A stretch of DNA of 20,994 nt from an uncultured Collinsella sp. GTDB taxonomy: Bacteria > Actinomycetota > Coriobacteriia > Coriobacteriales > Coriobacteriaceae. The position numbers and the translations under genes were made by a program. Location of the stretch: positions 1 through 20,994 of the forward strand of contig CAJMBB010000017.1 of NCBI GenBank assembly GCA_905211615.1, given 5' to 3'. Positions within the stretch are counted from its first letter, which is position 1, and every line of letters starts with the position of its first letter. This document shows, piece after piece, positions 6,777 to 13,395 of the stretch. The notes below the pieces were generated by a model, which saw only the letters and a program-made list of their open reading frames with translations, had not been told where the DNA came from and ran no database searches.

Positions 6777-7961
6777 ATGATCAACGAAACTATGTATGCT
6801 CGCGGTGCGGAAAGCTCCATCATCCGCGAGATCTTTAGCTATGGTCTTGAGCGCAAGGCACAGATCGGTGCGGAGAACGTATTCGATTTTTCGCTGGGCA
6901 ATCCGAGCGTTCCGGCGCCCGCTGCCGTGGCGGAGTCCATTAAGAAGGCCTTGGGGCTGCCGAGCGACCAGTTGCACGGCTACAACCCCGCTCCGGCCCT
7001 GCCGCAATGTCGAGCAGCCGTCGCCGAATCGCTCAACCGCCGCTTTGGAACGAACTATGAGGGTAAGGACGTCTTTATGACGGTGGGTGCCGCGGCTTCG
7101 CTCACCTGCACGCTCAACGCCGTTACGAACCCGGGCGACGAGGTTATTGTTATCGCCCCGTACTTTCCGGAGTATCGCGTTTGGATTGAGAAGGCCGGCT
7201 GCACGTGTGTTGAGGCGCCTGCTGATGAAGACACGTTCCAGCTGAGCGTGGACAACGTGCTCAAGGCGATCACCGACAAGACGACAGCCGTCATTATCGA
7301 CTCGCCCAACAACCCGACCGGTGCCGTATATACGCGCGACACGCTGACGCGACTGGCCAATGTTCTGCGCGAGGCCAACGCTCAGCGCGATCCCGAGAAT
7401 CCGATTATGCTCATTTCTGATGAGCCGTACCGCGAGATCGTGTACGGTGCCGAGGTGCCTTGGGTGCCCTCGATCTACGAGAACACCGTGGTGTGCTACT
7501 CGTATTCTAAGTCGCTGTCGCTGCCGGGCGAGCGCGTGGGGTGGATCTTGGTTCCCAACACCAATCCGCAGGCTGCCCGTCTGATGCCGGCTGTTGCGGG
7601 TGCTGCCCGTACGCTGGGTTTTGTATGCGCACCGGCACTCTTCCAGCGCGTGATCATTGATTGCATCGATGAGCCGAGTGATGTCGGGGCCTATGCCCGC
7701 AACCGCACGGCGCTCACCGATGCTTTGACGGACTACGGCTACACCTATGTTGAGCCGGATGGCGCGTTCTACCTATGGGTGAAAGCGTTGGAGCCCGATG
7801 CGAATGCGTTTTGCGAGCGCGCAAAGAGGTATGAGTTGCTTGCGGTTCCCTCGGACAGCTTTGGTATGCCGGGTTGGTTCCGCCTGGGCTATTGCGTGAG
7901 CTACGAAACGATTGTCAATTCGCTACCCGCTTGGAAACAGTTGGCGGACGAGTATCGTTAA
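6777..7961 (+). CDS. PLP-dependent class I/II aminotransferase
   Basis: This 394-aa cytosolic enzyme of fold type I probably transfers an amino group between an amino acid and a 2-oxo acid; the substrate cannot be read from sequence. Seen are SLGNPSVPAP (39-48) at the N-terminal substrate loop, DSPNNPTGAVY (175-185) with N179, ISDEPY (213-218) with PLP-binding D215 and Y218, the Schiff-base K245 in YSYSKSLSLPGERVGW, and R369 in WFRLGYC, expected to bind the substrate carboxylate. I chose ATG 6777 because AAAGGGG (6765-6771) is 5 bp upstream. The frame is open back to ATG 6678, but that lies inside the palindromic repeat and gives an unrelated N-terminus. A TACAAT (6747-6752) could be the -10. 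The gene stands alone between the ftsH terminator and the next promoter. Confidence 0.92.
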   Translation: MINETMYARGAESSIIREIFSYGLERKAQIGAENVFDFSLGNPSVPAPAAVAESIKKALGLPSDQLHGYNPAPALPQCRAAVAESLNRRFGTNYEGKDVFMTVGAAASLTCTLNAVTNPGDEVIVIAPYFPEYRVWIEKAGCTCVEAPADEDTFQLSVDNVLKAITDKTTAVIIDSPNNPTGAVYTRDTLTRLANVLREANAQRDPENPIMLISDEPYREIVYGAEVPWVPSIYENTVVCYSYSKSLSLPGERVGWILVPNTNPQAARLMPAVAGAARTLGFVCAPALFQRVIIDCIDEPSDVGAYARNRTALTDALTDYGYTYVEPDGAFYLWVKALEPDANAFCERAKRYELLAVPSDSFGMPGWFRLGYCVSYETIVNSLPAWKQLADEYR

Positions 7962-7995
7962 AAGTAAAGCGCTCTGCCTACAATGTTTTACGTGA

Positions 7996-8026
7996 AACGG
8001 GGTTTGGTGTTAAGCCGGACCCCGTT
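7996..8026. repeat. inverted repeat after the aminotransferase gene
   Basis: AACGGGGT (7996-8003) pairs perfectly with ACCCCGTT (8019-8026) around a 15-nt loop. No T-run follows, so it is at best a weak transcription stop for the aminotransferase gene. I see no gene in the 165-bp gap 7962-8126. Confidence 0.4.
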
Positions 8027-8059
8027 GTCATGGACGTTGTGTCTTTGGGATGGAGTGGT

Positions 8060-8089
8060 TTTACGACTATCGAAGGCTATGCGTACAAT
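8060..8089 (+). promoter_or_regulatory. possible promoter of the PHP-domain gene
   Basis: TTTACG (8060-8065) and TACAAT (8084-8089) are spaced by 18 bp, a fair sigma-70-type match ending 37 bp before the start codon at 8127. Confidence 0.45.
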
Positions 8090-8126
8090 GAATATAAGCG
8101 ACGGCCGTGCCAGATAAGGAGACCTG

Positions 8127-8948
8127 ATGCCCTACCTGCTTTCTTGTGACATTCATACCCATACGATGTTCTCTGCGCATGCATATTCGACCATTGAGGA
8201 GAATGTGTACTGGGCGGCAGAGCGTGGTCTGCAGGTGCTCGGATCTGCCGACCATTTGAGCTCTATGGTTACGGCTTGCCCCAATGACCTGCGCAGTTAC
8301 CAGTTCTTTATCAACCAGGATATCTGGCCGCGCATTTGGAGCGGCGTGCTGGTGCTGCGTGGTGCCGAGGCCGATATCGTTTCGCTGGACGGAAGCCTGT
8401 TTGGCGAGGACACCCCTGTGACGCTCGATATTGCCGGCGATTCGTACAGCCGTCAGCATTCGCTGTTCGATTTGGTTACGCGTAATTTGGATTATTTGGT
8501 TGCGAGCGTGCATAATCCGCAGATTGCTGAAGGCGCGACGCTGACCCAGACGACCGAGATGTATATCAATGCCCTGGAGCACCCCAAGGTGTTCATGCTG
8601 GGTCACACGGGGCGTTCGGGCGTGCCGTTCGATATCGACGAGGTGCTGTTGGCAGCTAAGGCCAAGCACAAGATTATCGAGATCAACAACCATAGTCTTG
8701 AACACGGTGTCGACACTGAGCATTGGGCCGTATGCCGCAAGATCGCCGAGCGCTGCGCCGAGCTGGGCGTGGGCATTGGCGTGTCAACCGATGCCCACAT
8801 TGGCATGGCCATTGGTAAGCTCGATCACGCGCGCAAGATGCTCGACGAGATTCACTTCCCGCTGGATTTGATCGTGACGCGCGACCGCGAGACGCTGCTG
8901 CGCGAGATGGCGGCAGCCGGCGTGTGCGATCTGCGCAATGGGATGTAG
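8127..8948 (+). CDS. PHP-domain metal-dependent hydrolase/phosphatase, YcdX-like
   Basis: This 273-aa protein is a single PHP domain, a seven-stranded barrel with a multi-metal phosphoesterase site. The expected ligands are all present: H10 and H12 in DIHTHTMFS, D42-H43 in ADH, E81 in GAEADI, H129 in ASVHNP, H160 in LGHTGR, and D222 and H224 in STDAHIG. Full-length similarity in motif order to the YcdX/HIS2 group (COG1387) suggests a phosphatase. The actual substrate is unknown, and no histidine-biosynthesis genes are nearby to argue for histidinol phosphatase. AAGGAG (8116-8121), 5 bp before ATG 8127, fixes the start. It is monocistronic, with its own promoter candidate and a hairpin terminator behind it. 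Confidence 0.9.
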   Translation: MPYLLSCDIHTHTMFSAHAYSTIEENVYWAAERGLQVLGSADHLSSMVTACPNDLRSYQFFINQDIWPRIWSGVLVLRGAEADIVSLDGSLFGEDTPVTLDIAGDSYSRQHSLFDLVTRNLDYLVASVHNPQIAEGATLTQTTEMYINALEHPKVFMLGHTGRSGVPFDIDEVLLAAKAKHKIIEINNHSLEHGVDTEHWAVCRKIAERCAELGVGIGVSTDAHIGMAIGKLDHARKMLDEIHFPLDLIVTRDRETLLREMAAAGVCDLRNGM

Positions 8949-8968
8949 CGGAGTTTATAAACCAAGCG

Positions 8969-9002
8969 AAGGGGGCGGCCCAGACGGGTCGCCCCCTTTC
9001 TT
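8969..9002. terminator. terminator shared by the PHP gene and rlmD
   Basis: The stem AAGGGGGCGGCCC/GGGTCGCCCCCTT (8969-8981 with 8986-8998) has one wobble pair and a 4-nt loop, and is followed by TTTCTTG. The structure is strong for the plus-strand gene ending at 8948. It may also stop the convergent minus-strand gene ending at 9027, though the T-run is poor in that direction. Confidence 0.8.
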
Positions 9003-9026
9003 GTCCCAAAAATCTACTGAGGTTGG

Positions 9027-10475
9027 TTAGCGGCGTTCGAGGACCGCTACGGTTTCGGTGTGGTCGGTGTGAGGGAACATGTCGACGGGCGTGATCTTGA
9101 GCAGTCGGTAGCCTCCGTCGAGGAGCTGATGCAGGTCGCGCTCTTGAGTCACGGGGTTGCAGCTGATATAGGTGATGCGGCGCGGTTTAAGTGCGCAGGC
9201 AGCTTCGAGGAACTCGGGCGTGGAGCCGGCGCGCGGCGGGTCGATGGAAAGAATGTCGACGCGTTCGTTGTTGTCGGCGGCATCGAGGATATAGTCGGTC
9301 GCATCGTCGGCCATAAACCAGGCGCTGCGGGTGAGGCCGTTGAGCTCGGCATTGCGGCGTGCGTCGGCAACGCCCGCCGGGTTGCGCTCCACGCCGAGCA
9401 GCATAATGCCGACGCCTCTGTCCTGGGCATCCTTCGCGGCGCACAGACCGATAGTTCCGCTACCGCAATAGGCATCCATGAGTACGTCGCCCTGCTGCAG
9501 GTCCATGCCGTCAATCGCGAGCTGATAGAGCAGCTCGGTCTGCTGCGGGTTGGTCTGGTAGAACGCGGTGGGGGAGATATCGAACTCGCAGCCGAGCAGC
9601 TGGTCGCGCATGCACTCGGCGCCATATACAATGCGGGTTTCCTCGCCGAGGATGGCGTTGCCGGGACGTCCGTTGATGTTTTGGGCGACGGTGACGATGT
9701 GCGGATTGAGTGCGGCGACAGCCTCAAAGAACTCCTGCGCATGCGGCAAGTCGCGCTGAGCGGTCACGAGCGTGACCATGACCTGGTCGGTACGCCAACC
9801 GCAGCGGATGACGGCATAGCGAAGTAAACCAAGATGCTTGTCCTCATTAAAGGCGGGAATATGCAGCCGCTCAGCTTCGCGTGCGATGCCGTTGAGAATC
9901 TGACGGGTGCCCGGTGCCTCGACGGGGCATTCGGGTACGGCAACGATCTTGTGCGTGCCGCGCTCAAAGAAACCGCAACGGACGGCGCCCTCCTTACCGG
10001 GAGCAAAGGGAGTGGCAGCCTTGTGACGAAAGCCACGCGGCGCAGGATATTTGCCCGGGTCGCCCAGGGTGACACCCATGCCACGAATAGGATCTACAGC
10101 AATGCCCTCACGCTCACAAAGCGAAGCAAAAAGCTCCTCCATAGCAGCCTGCTTGGCGGCGAGCTGCTTCTTATAAGGACGATTGAGCGCCGCGCACCCA
10201 CCGCAAGCTTTCATGATGGAACAAGGAGACTTGGGGTCCACAGCCTTACGCGCAGACGAAACCGAATCCTTGTGCGAGCCCTTGGAGCGAGCCTGAGGCG
10301 CTTTATCCCCGCCTCGACGAGAGTCAGAACGCTTGGTCTTAGCCTTGCTCTTGGTCGATTTGCTTTTTGCAGCTTTAGAAGACTTGGATTTCGTAGAAGA
10401 TTTCTCCTCCTTTGATCCCTCAACCGCCTCCATCAAAGCACGACGAGCCCTACGCTCCGCACGAGATTCTGCCAT
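9027..10475 (-). CDS. rlmD: 23S rRNA (uracil-5)-methyltransferase, RlmD/RumA family
   Basis: Enzymes of this family use SAM to methylate C5 of a specific uridine in rRNA (U1939 for RlmD, U747 for RlmC) through a covalent cysteine adduct. The 482-aa protein has [4Fe-4S] ligands C85, C91 and C94 (C-x5-CGGC) and C183 (ECPV). The SAM site DAYCGSGTIGL is at 334-344, followed by IDPPRAG (411-417), nucleophile C439 in ISCNP, and the general base E474 in DHTETV. The N-terminal 80 residues are a Lys/Ser/Arg-rich low-complexity tail, and the TRAM RNA-binding domain found in many RlmD proteins is not visible. The exact target uridine is therefore uncertain, and the symbol is by family. ATG 10473-10475 has only a weak GGGG ribosome site. 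The gene is convergent with the PHP gene and divergent from the ABC importer operon. Confidence 0.88.
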   Translation of the reverse strand: MAESRAERRARRALMEAVEGSKEEKSSTKSKSSKAAKSKSTKSKAKTKRSDSRRGGDKAPQARSKGSHKDSVSSARKAVDPKSPCSIMKACGGCAALNRPYKKQLAAKQAAMEELFASLCEREGIAVDPIRGMGVTLGDPGKYPAPRGFRHKAATPFAPGKEGAVRCGFFERGTHKIVAVPECPVEAPGTRQILNGIAREAERLHIPAFNEDKHLGLLRYAVIRCGWRTDQVMVTLVTAQRDLPHAQEFFEAVAALNPHIVTVAQNINGRPGNAILGEETRIVYGAECMRDQLLGCEFDISPTAFYQTNPQQTELLYQLAIDGMDLQQGDVLMDAYCGSGTIGLCAAKDAQDRGVGIMLLGVERNPAGVADARRNAELNGLTRSAWFMADDATDYILDAADNNERVDILSIDPPRAGSTPEFLEAACALKPRRITYISCNPVTQERDLHQLLDGGYRLLKITPVDMFPHTDHTETVAVLERR

Positions 10476-10559
10476 GAATTAACCCCACTAATTTATAAAT
10501 TTAAAGCTACAAGCATTGTACCGTGCCAAGCCAACAGACGATATGCAAGCGGTTTATTG

Positions 10560-10572
10560 CTATCAGTGATAG
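10560..10572. promoter_or_regulatory. tetO-like palindrome
   Basis: CTATCAGTGATAG is a perfect 6+1+6 palindrome and equals the central 13 bases of the classical tetO2 operator. No TetR-family gene lies in the window, and a chance match of this size in 21 kb is possible, so operator function is only suggested. It is 85 bp upstream of the methyltransferase start codon. Confidence 0.35.
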
Positions 10573-10584
10573 GTACAACGATGA

Positions 10585-10721
10585 TTGCCCGCTGGGCTCC
10601 GGGGCGGGGGTTAAGTTTATCGCGAGTTCCGCACGAACAGGAGGCCACTTAATGTGGCCTCCGTCGTGAGCAGGACTGTAGAGCAGGAAACTTAACCCCC
10701 GCCCCGGAGCCCAGCGGGCAA
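10585..10721. repeat. 137-bp fold-back element with perfect 34-bp inverted repeat
   Basis: Arms 10585-10618 and 10688-10721 are exact reverse complements over 34 bases. The 69-nt centre holds a second perfect hairpin (10640-10648 with 10654-10662, GGAGGCCAC/GTGGCCTCC around TTAAT) plus outer pairing CACGA/TCGTG (10632-10636 with 10664-10668). No open frame, T-run or clear target-site duplication is seen. It is most simply a MITE-like or other dispersed palindromic element, or a structured RNA. Confidence 0.75.
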
Positions 10722-10729
10722 CCCCTCCC

Positions 10730-10758
10730 TTGTGCTCTATCACGCTAAAGTGTATGAT
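10730..10758 (+). promoter_or_regulatory. sigma-70-type promoter of the amino-acid ABC operon
   Basis: TTGTGC (10730-10735) and TATGAT (10753-10758) are spaced by exactly 17 bp, matching the consensus at four and five of six positions. The start codon at 10815 leaves a leader of about 50 nt. CTAAAGTG occurs in the spacer (10745-10752) and again downstream (10789-10796), and CACTTTA (10777-10783) makes an inverted repeat with the latter, so an operator here is likely. Confidence 0.6.
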
Positions 10759-10814
10759 TCTGAACGTTACATGACTCACTTTACCTAACTAAAGTGCCAT
10801 CAAGGGGGAATACC

Positions 10815-11675
10815 ATGAATACCGATATGTCTCGTCGTCAGTTTGTTGGTCTAGCCGGTTCGCTCGCTACGGTTCTAGGCCTTGGCCTGGTAGGCTGCGG
10901 TGGTGGTGCCGGTAAGGGTTCCGCTGCTGGCTCTGCCGCGGCCAAGGATGTGAAGGGCGCTGCGGAGTCCAGGAAGCTCGTGGTGGGCTTTGATAAGTCC
11001 TATCCTCCGTACGGCTTTGTGGGCGATGACGGCGAGTACACGGGCTTTGATCTCGACCTTGCCAAGGCTGTTGCCGATAAGCAGGGCTGGGAGGTCAAAT
11101 ACGAGGCCATCGACTGGGACGCCAAGGATACGCTGCTCAACTCCGGCGCCATCAACTGCATCTGGAACGGCTTTACCATGGAGGGCCGTGAGGACGACTA
11201 CACGTTCTCCGAGCCGTACATGCTCAACGAGCAGGTGCTGGTGGTAAAGAAGGATGCGGGCATCAAGAGCTGGGACGATCTTGCCGGCAAGACCGTGATT
11301 ACCCAGACCGATTCCGCTGCGCAGGATGTACTCGAGGGTGACCAGAAGGATCTGGCGGCGACGTTTGCCACACTCGACACGATCGGCGAGTACAACACGG
11401 CCTTTATGCAGCTCGAGAGCGGCGCGGTCGATGCCGTGGCTTGCGACCTTTCGATTGCCCAGTATCAGCTTGCCGCCAAGCCCGATGCCTATACGCAGCT
11501 TGATGAGCCGCTGTCCAGCGAGCACTACGCCGTCGGCTTTAAGAAGGGCGACACCAAGTCGGCCGACGCCGTGACCGAGTCGCTCAAGGCGCTCTACGAG
11601 GACGGCACGGTCAAGGACCTCTGCGATAAATATTCAAGCTATGGTTTGTCTTTCGATAATTGGGTGCTCAAGTAA
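10815..11675 (+). CDS. amino-acid ABC transporter substrate-binding lipoprotein (family 3)
   Basis: This 286-aa extracellular receptor captures a polar amino acid and delivers it to the importer encoded just downstream. The signal peptide starts MNTDMSRRQFVGLAG, with a twin-arginine-like SRRQF (6-10), a hydrophobic core and the lipobox LVGC, so C28 should be lipidated. A Gly/Ala/Ser-rich linker (29-50) leads into the SBP_bac_3 domain: KLVVGFDKSYPPYGF (54-68), GFDLDLAKAVA (77-87), WNGFTMEGRE (117-126) with R125 as the likely carboxylate-binding residue, and DAVACD (206-211). The ligand cannot be named from this. I prefer ATG 10815, preceded by AAGGGGGAA; the in-frame GTG at 10794 has no such site. 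Its stop overlaps the permease ATG (TAATG). Confidence 0.93.
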   Translation: MNTDMSRRQFVGLAGSLATVLGLGLVGCGGGAGKGSAAGSAAAKDVKGAAESRKLVVGFDKSYPPYGFVGDDGEYTGFDLDLAKAVADKQGWEVKYEAIDWDAKDTLLNSGAINCIWNGFTMEGREDDYTFSEPYMLNEQVLVVKKDAGIKSWDDLAGKTVITQTDSAAQDVLEGDQKDLAATFATLDTIGEYNTAFMQLESGAVDAVACDLSIAQYQLAAKPDAYTQLDEPLSSEHYAVGFKKGDTKSADAVTESLKALYEDGTVKDLCDKYSSYGLSFDNWVLK

Positions 11676-12328
11676 TGTCTATTCAGGTCATGATGCAGAT
11701 GCTTGGCCAGGGATTCTTGGTCAGTTTGCAGTTGTTTGTGCTGACGCTGCTGGGGTCGATTCCGCTGGGAATCCCCGTGGCGTTTATGCGCATGAGCAAA
11801 ATCGCGCCGCTTCGCTGGATTGCGCGCATCTATATCTCGGTCATGCGCGGCACGCCGCTCATGCTGCAGATGTTTGCCATCTACTTTGCCCCGTACTACG
11901 TGTTTGGCATTTCGCTCACTCCCGATTCCAAGTGGACGGCGTGCGTCGTGGCGTTCATCATCAACTACGCCGGTTACTTTGCCGAGATCTATCGCTCGGG
12001 CCTGCAGTCCATTCCGCGCGGTCAATACGAGGCTGCCGAGGTGCTGGGCTATTCGCGCGTGAGGACGTTTCTGTATATCGTGATGCCGCAGGTCGCCAAG
12101 CGTATTCTGCCGGCGATGGGCAACGAGATCATCACGCTGGTCAAGGACACGTCGCTGGCGTTTGCCATTGGCGTGGGTGAGATGTTCTCGACGGCCAAGG
12201 CGCTGGTCGCCTCGCAGGTGAGCATGGTGCCGTTTGCGATCGCGGCGCTGATTTACTGGGTCTTTAACTTTGTGGTCGAGATGCTGCTGGGCGCCGCCGA
12301 GAAAAAATTGGATTACTACCATGATTAA
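11675..12328 (+). CDS. amino-acid ABC transporter permease (HisM/GlnP type)
   Basis: This 217-aa membrane subunit forms the translocation channel, probably as a homodimer since only one permease gene is present. It has about five hydrophobic helices: roughly 10-36, 56-77, 87-108, 150-170 and 185-207. The cytoplasmic EAA loop that docks the ATPase reads EAAEVLGYSRVRTFLYIVMP (about 126-145). RGTPLMLQMF (about 58-67) is a strong signature of the polar amino-acid permease family. ATG 11675 overlaps the preceding stop by one base; an upstream TTG in the same frame lies inside the lipoprotein gene and is unlikely. The end overlaps the ATPase start by 8 bp, so the three genes are translationally coupled. 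Confidence 0.94.
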   Translation: MSIQVMMQMLGQGFLVSLQLFVLTLLGSIPLGIPVAFMRMSKIAPLRWIARIYISVMRGTPLMLQMFAIYFAPYYVFGISLTPDSKWTACVVAFIINYAGYFAEIYRSGLQSIPRGQYEAAEVLGYSRVRTFLYIVMPQVAKRILPAMGNEIITLVKDTSLAFAIGVGEMFSTAKALVASQVSMVPFAIAALIYWVFNFVVEMLLGAAEKKLDYYHD

Positions 12329-13085
12329 TTCGGTAATGAATATATCGAACGCGCGTAAGGCGTTTGGCGGCAATGAGGTGCTCAAGGATATCTCGCTTGA
12401 GGTGAAGCGTGGCGAGGTTGTGGCGATTATCGGACCTTCGGGTGGCGGTAAGTCCACGCTGCTGCGCTGCGCCACGCTGCTCGAGACACTCGACGGAGGC
12501 TCGCTCTCGTTTGGCGACCTTGCCGTTGCGACGGATGCGGGTTCGGGCGCGGTCTATGCGAAGGGCGATGTGCCCAAGCGGGCACGCTCGCGATTCGGCC
12601 TGGTGTTCCAAAATTACAACCTGTTCCCGCACTATACCGTGATGAAAAACATCATCGATGCGCCGATTCGCGTGCTCAAGCGCCCGCGCGAGCAGGCTGA
12701 AGCTCGTGCGCATGAATTGATTGCTCAGATGGGGCTTGTGGGCAACGAGAACAAGGTTCCGTGTGAGCTTTCGGGCGGTCAACAACAGCGCGTGAGTATT
12801 GCCCGCGCCCTGGCACTCGATCCGGAAATCTTATTCTTTGACGAGCCGACCTCGGCGCTCGATCCCGAGCTGACGGCCGAGGTGCTGCGTGTCATTAAAG
12901 ACCTTGCCGCACAGAATATGACGATGGTGATCGTGACCCACGCAATGCAGTTTGCGCGCGATGTTGCCGACCGCGTGGTATTTATGGACGGCGGTCGTAT
13001 TGTCGAGGAGGGTCCTGCCGAGCAGGTCATCGACCATCCGCGCGAGCAGCGCACCCGTGAGTTCTTGAGCCGTATCGAGGGGTAG
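12321..13085 (+). CDS. amino-acid ABC transporter ATP-binding protein (GlnQ/HisP type)
   Basis: This 254-aa nucleotide-binding subunit powers the importer on the cytoplasmic face. It carries Walker A GPSGGGKST (38-46), Q-loop Q97 in VFQNYNLFPHYTV, signature LSGGQQQR (150-157), Walker B ILFFDE (170-175), D-loop SALD (178-181) and switch H207. The length and the NLFPH block are typical of polar amino-acid importers. A short insertion (about 70-90, between Walker A and the Q-loop) is somewhat longer than usual. ATG 12321 overlaps the permease stop; a second in-frame ATG at 12336 (M6) is a possible alternative. A terminator follows 33 bp downstream. Confidence 0.95.
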   Translation: MINSVMNISNARKAFGGNEVLKDISLEVKRGEVVAIIGPSGGGKSTLLRCATLLETLDGGSLSFGDLAVATDAGSGAVYAKGDVPKRARSRFGLVFQNYNLFPHYTVMKNIIDAPIRVLKRPREQAEARAHELIAQMGLVGNENKVPCELSGGQQQRVSIARALALDPEILFFDEPTSALDPELTAEVLRVIKDLAAQNMTMVIVTHAMQFARDVADRVVFMDGGRIVEEGPAEQVIDHPREQRTREFLSRIEG

Positions 13086-13118
13086 GCTCAGGTATTTACT
13101 CAACTATTAATTGAGGCG

Positions 13119-13155
13119 AAGCCGCCGCAGGTCTTACGGTCTGTGGCGGCTTTTT
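13119..13155 (+). terminator. terminator of the amino-acid ABC operon
   Basis: A 12-bp stem with one wobble (13119-13130 with 13141-13152) and a 10-nt loop runs into TTTTT (13151-13155), then GTTTG. Confidence 0.85.
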
Positions 13156-13395
13156 GTTTGCATCGACGGGGTTCAATAATCGCCTCACAAGCTTGTCTCT
13201 TCCTCTCGCCGCCTGTATTCATACGTGCGCCGAAAGGTATGCATGGACAGCCGCCCGTGAGGGTAGGGTGGTGGCATAGGACATTTGGAGGGTGAGTCGG
13301 CTCGGCTGCCGACCATGCTGCTCCCGGGATGGCACCGACCGCGAACTCTCCCCGTTGGCGTCGCGCATTGCGCGCGGCCCTGCAAGGAGGTCATC

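Larger units (their letters stand above)
10476..10814. other. 339-bp divergent intergenic region
   Basis: No gene is visible. The region holds a tetO-like palindrome (10560-10572), a large fold-back element (10585-10721), the ABC-operon promoter (10730-10758) and repeated CTAAAGTG motifs (10745-10796). It must also contain the minus-strand promoter of the methyltransferase gene. A TACAAT is readable on the minus strand near 10515-10520, but its -35 is poor. Confidence 0.8.

Noticed and set aside
7996..8026. Strong terminator after the aminotransferase gene
   Set aside because: The 8-bp stem has a long loop and no T-run; kept only as an inverted repeat.
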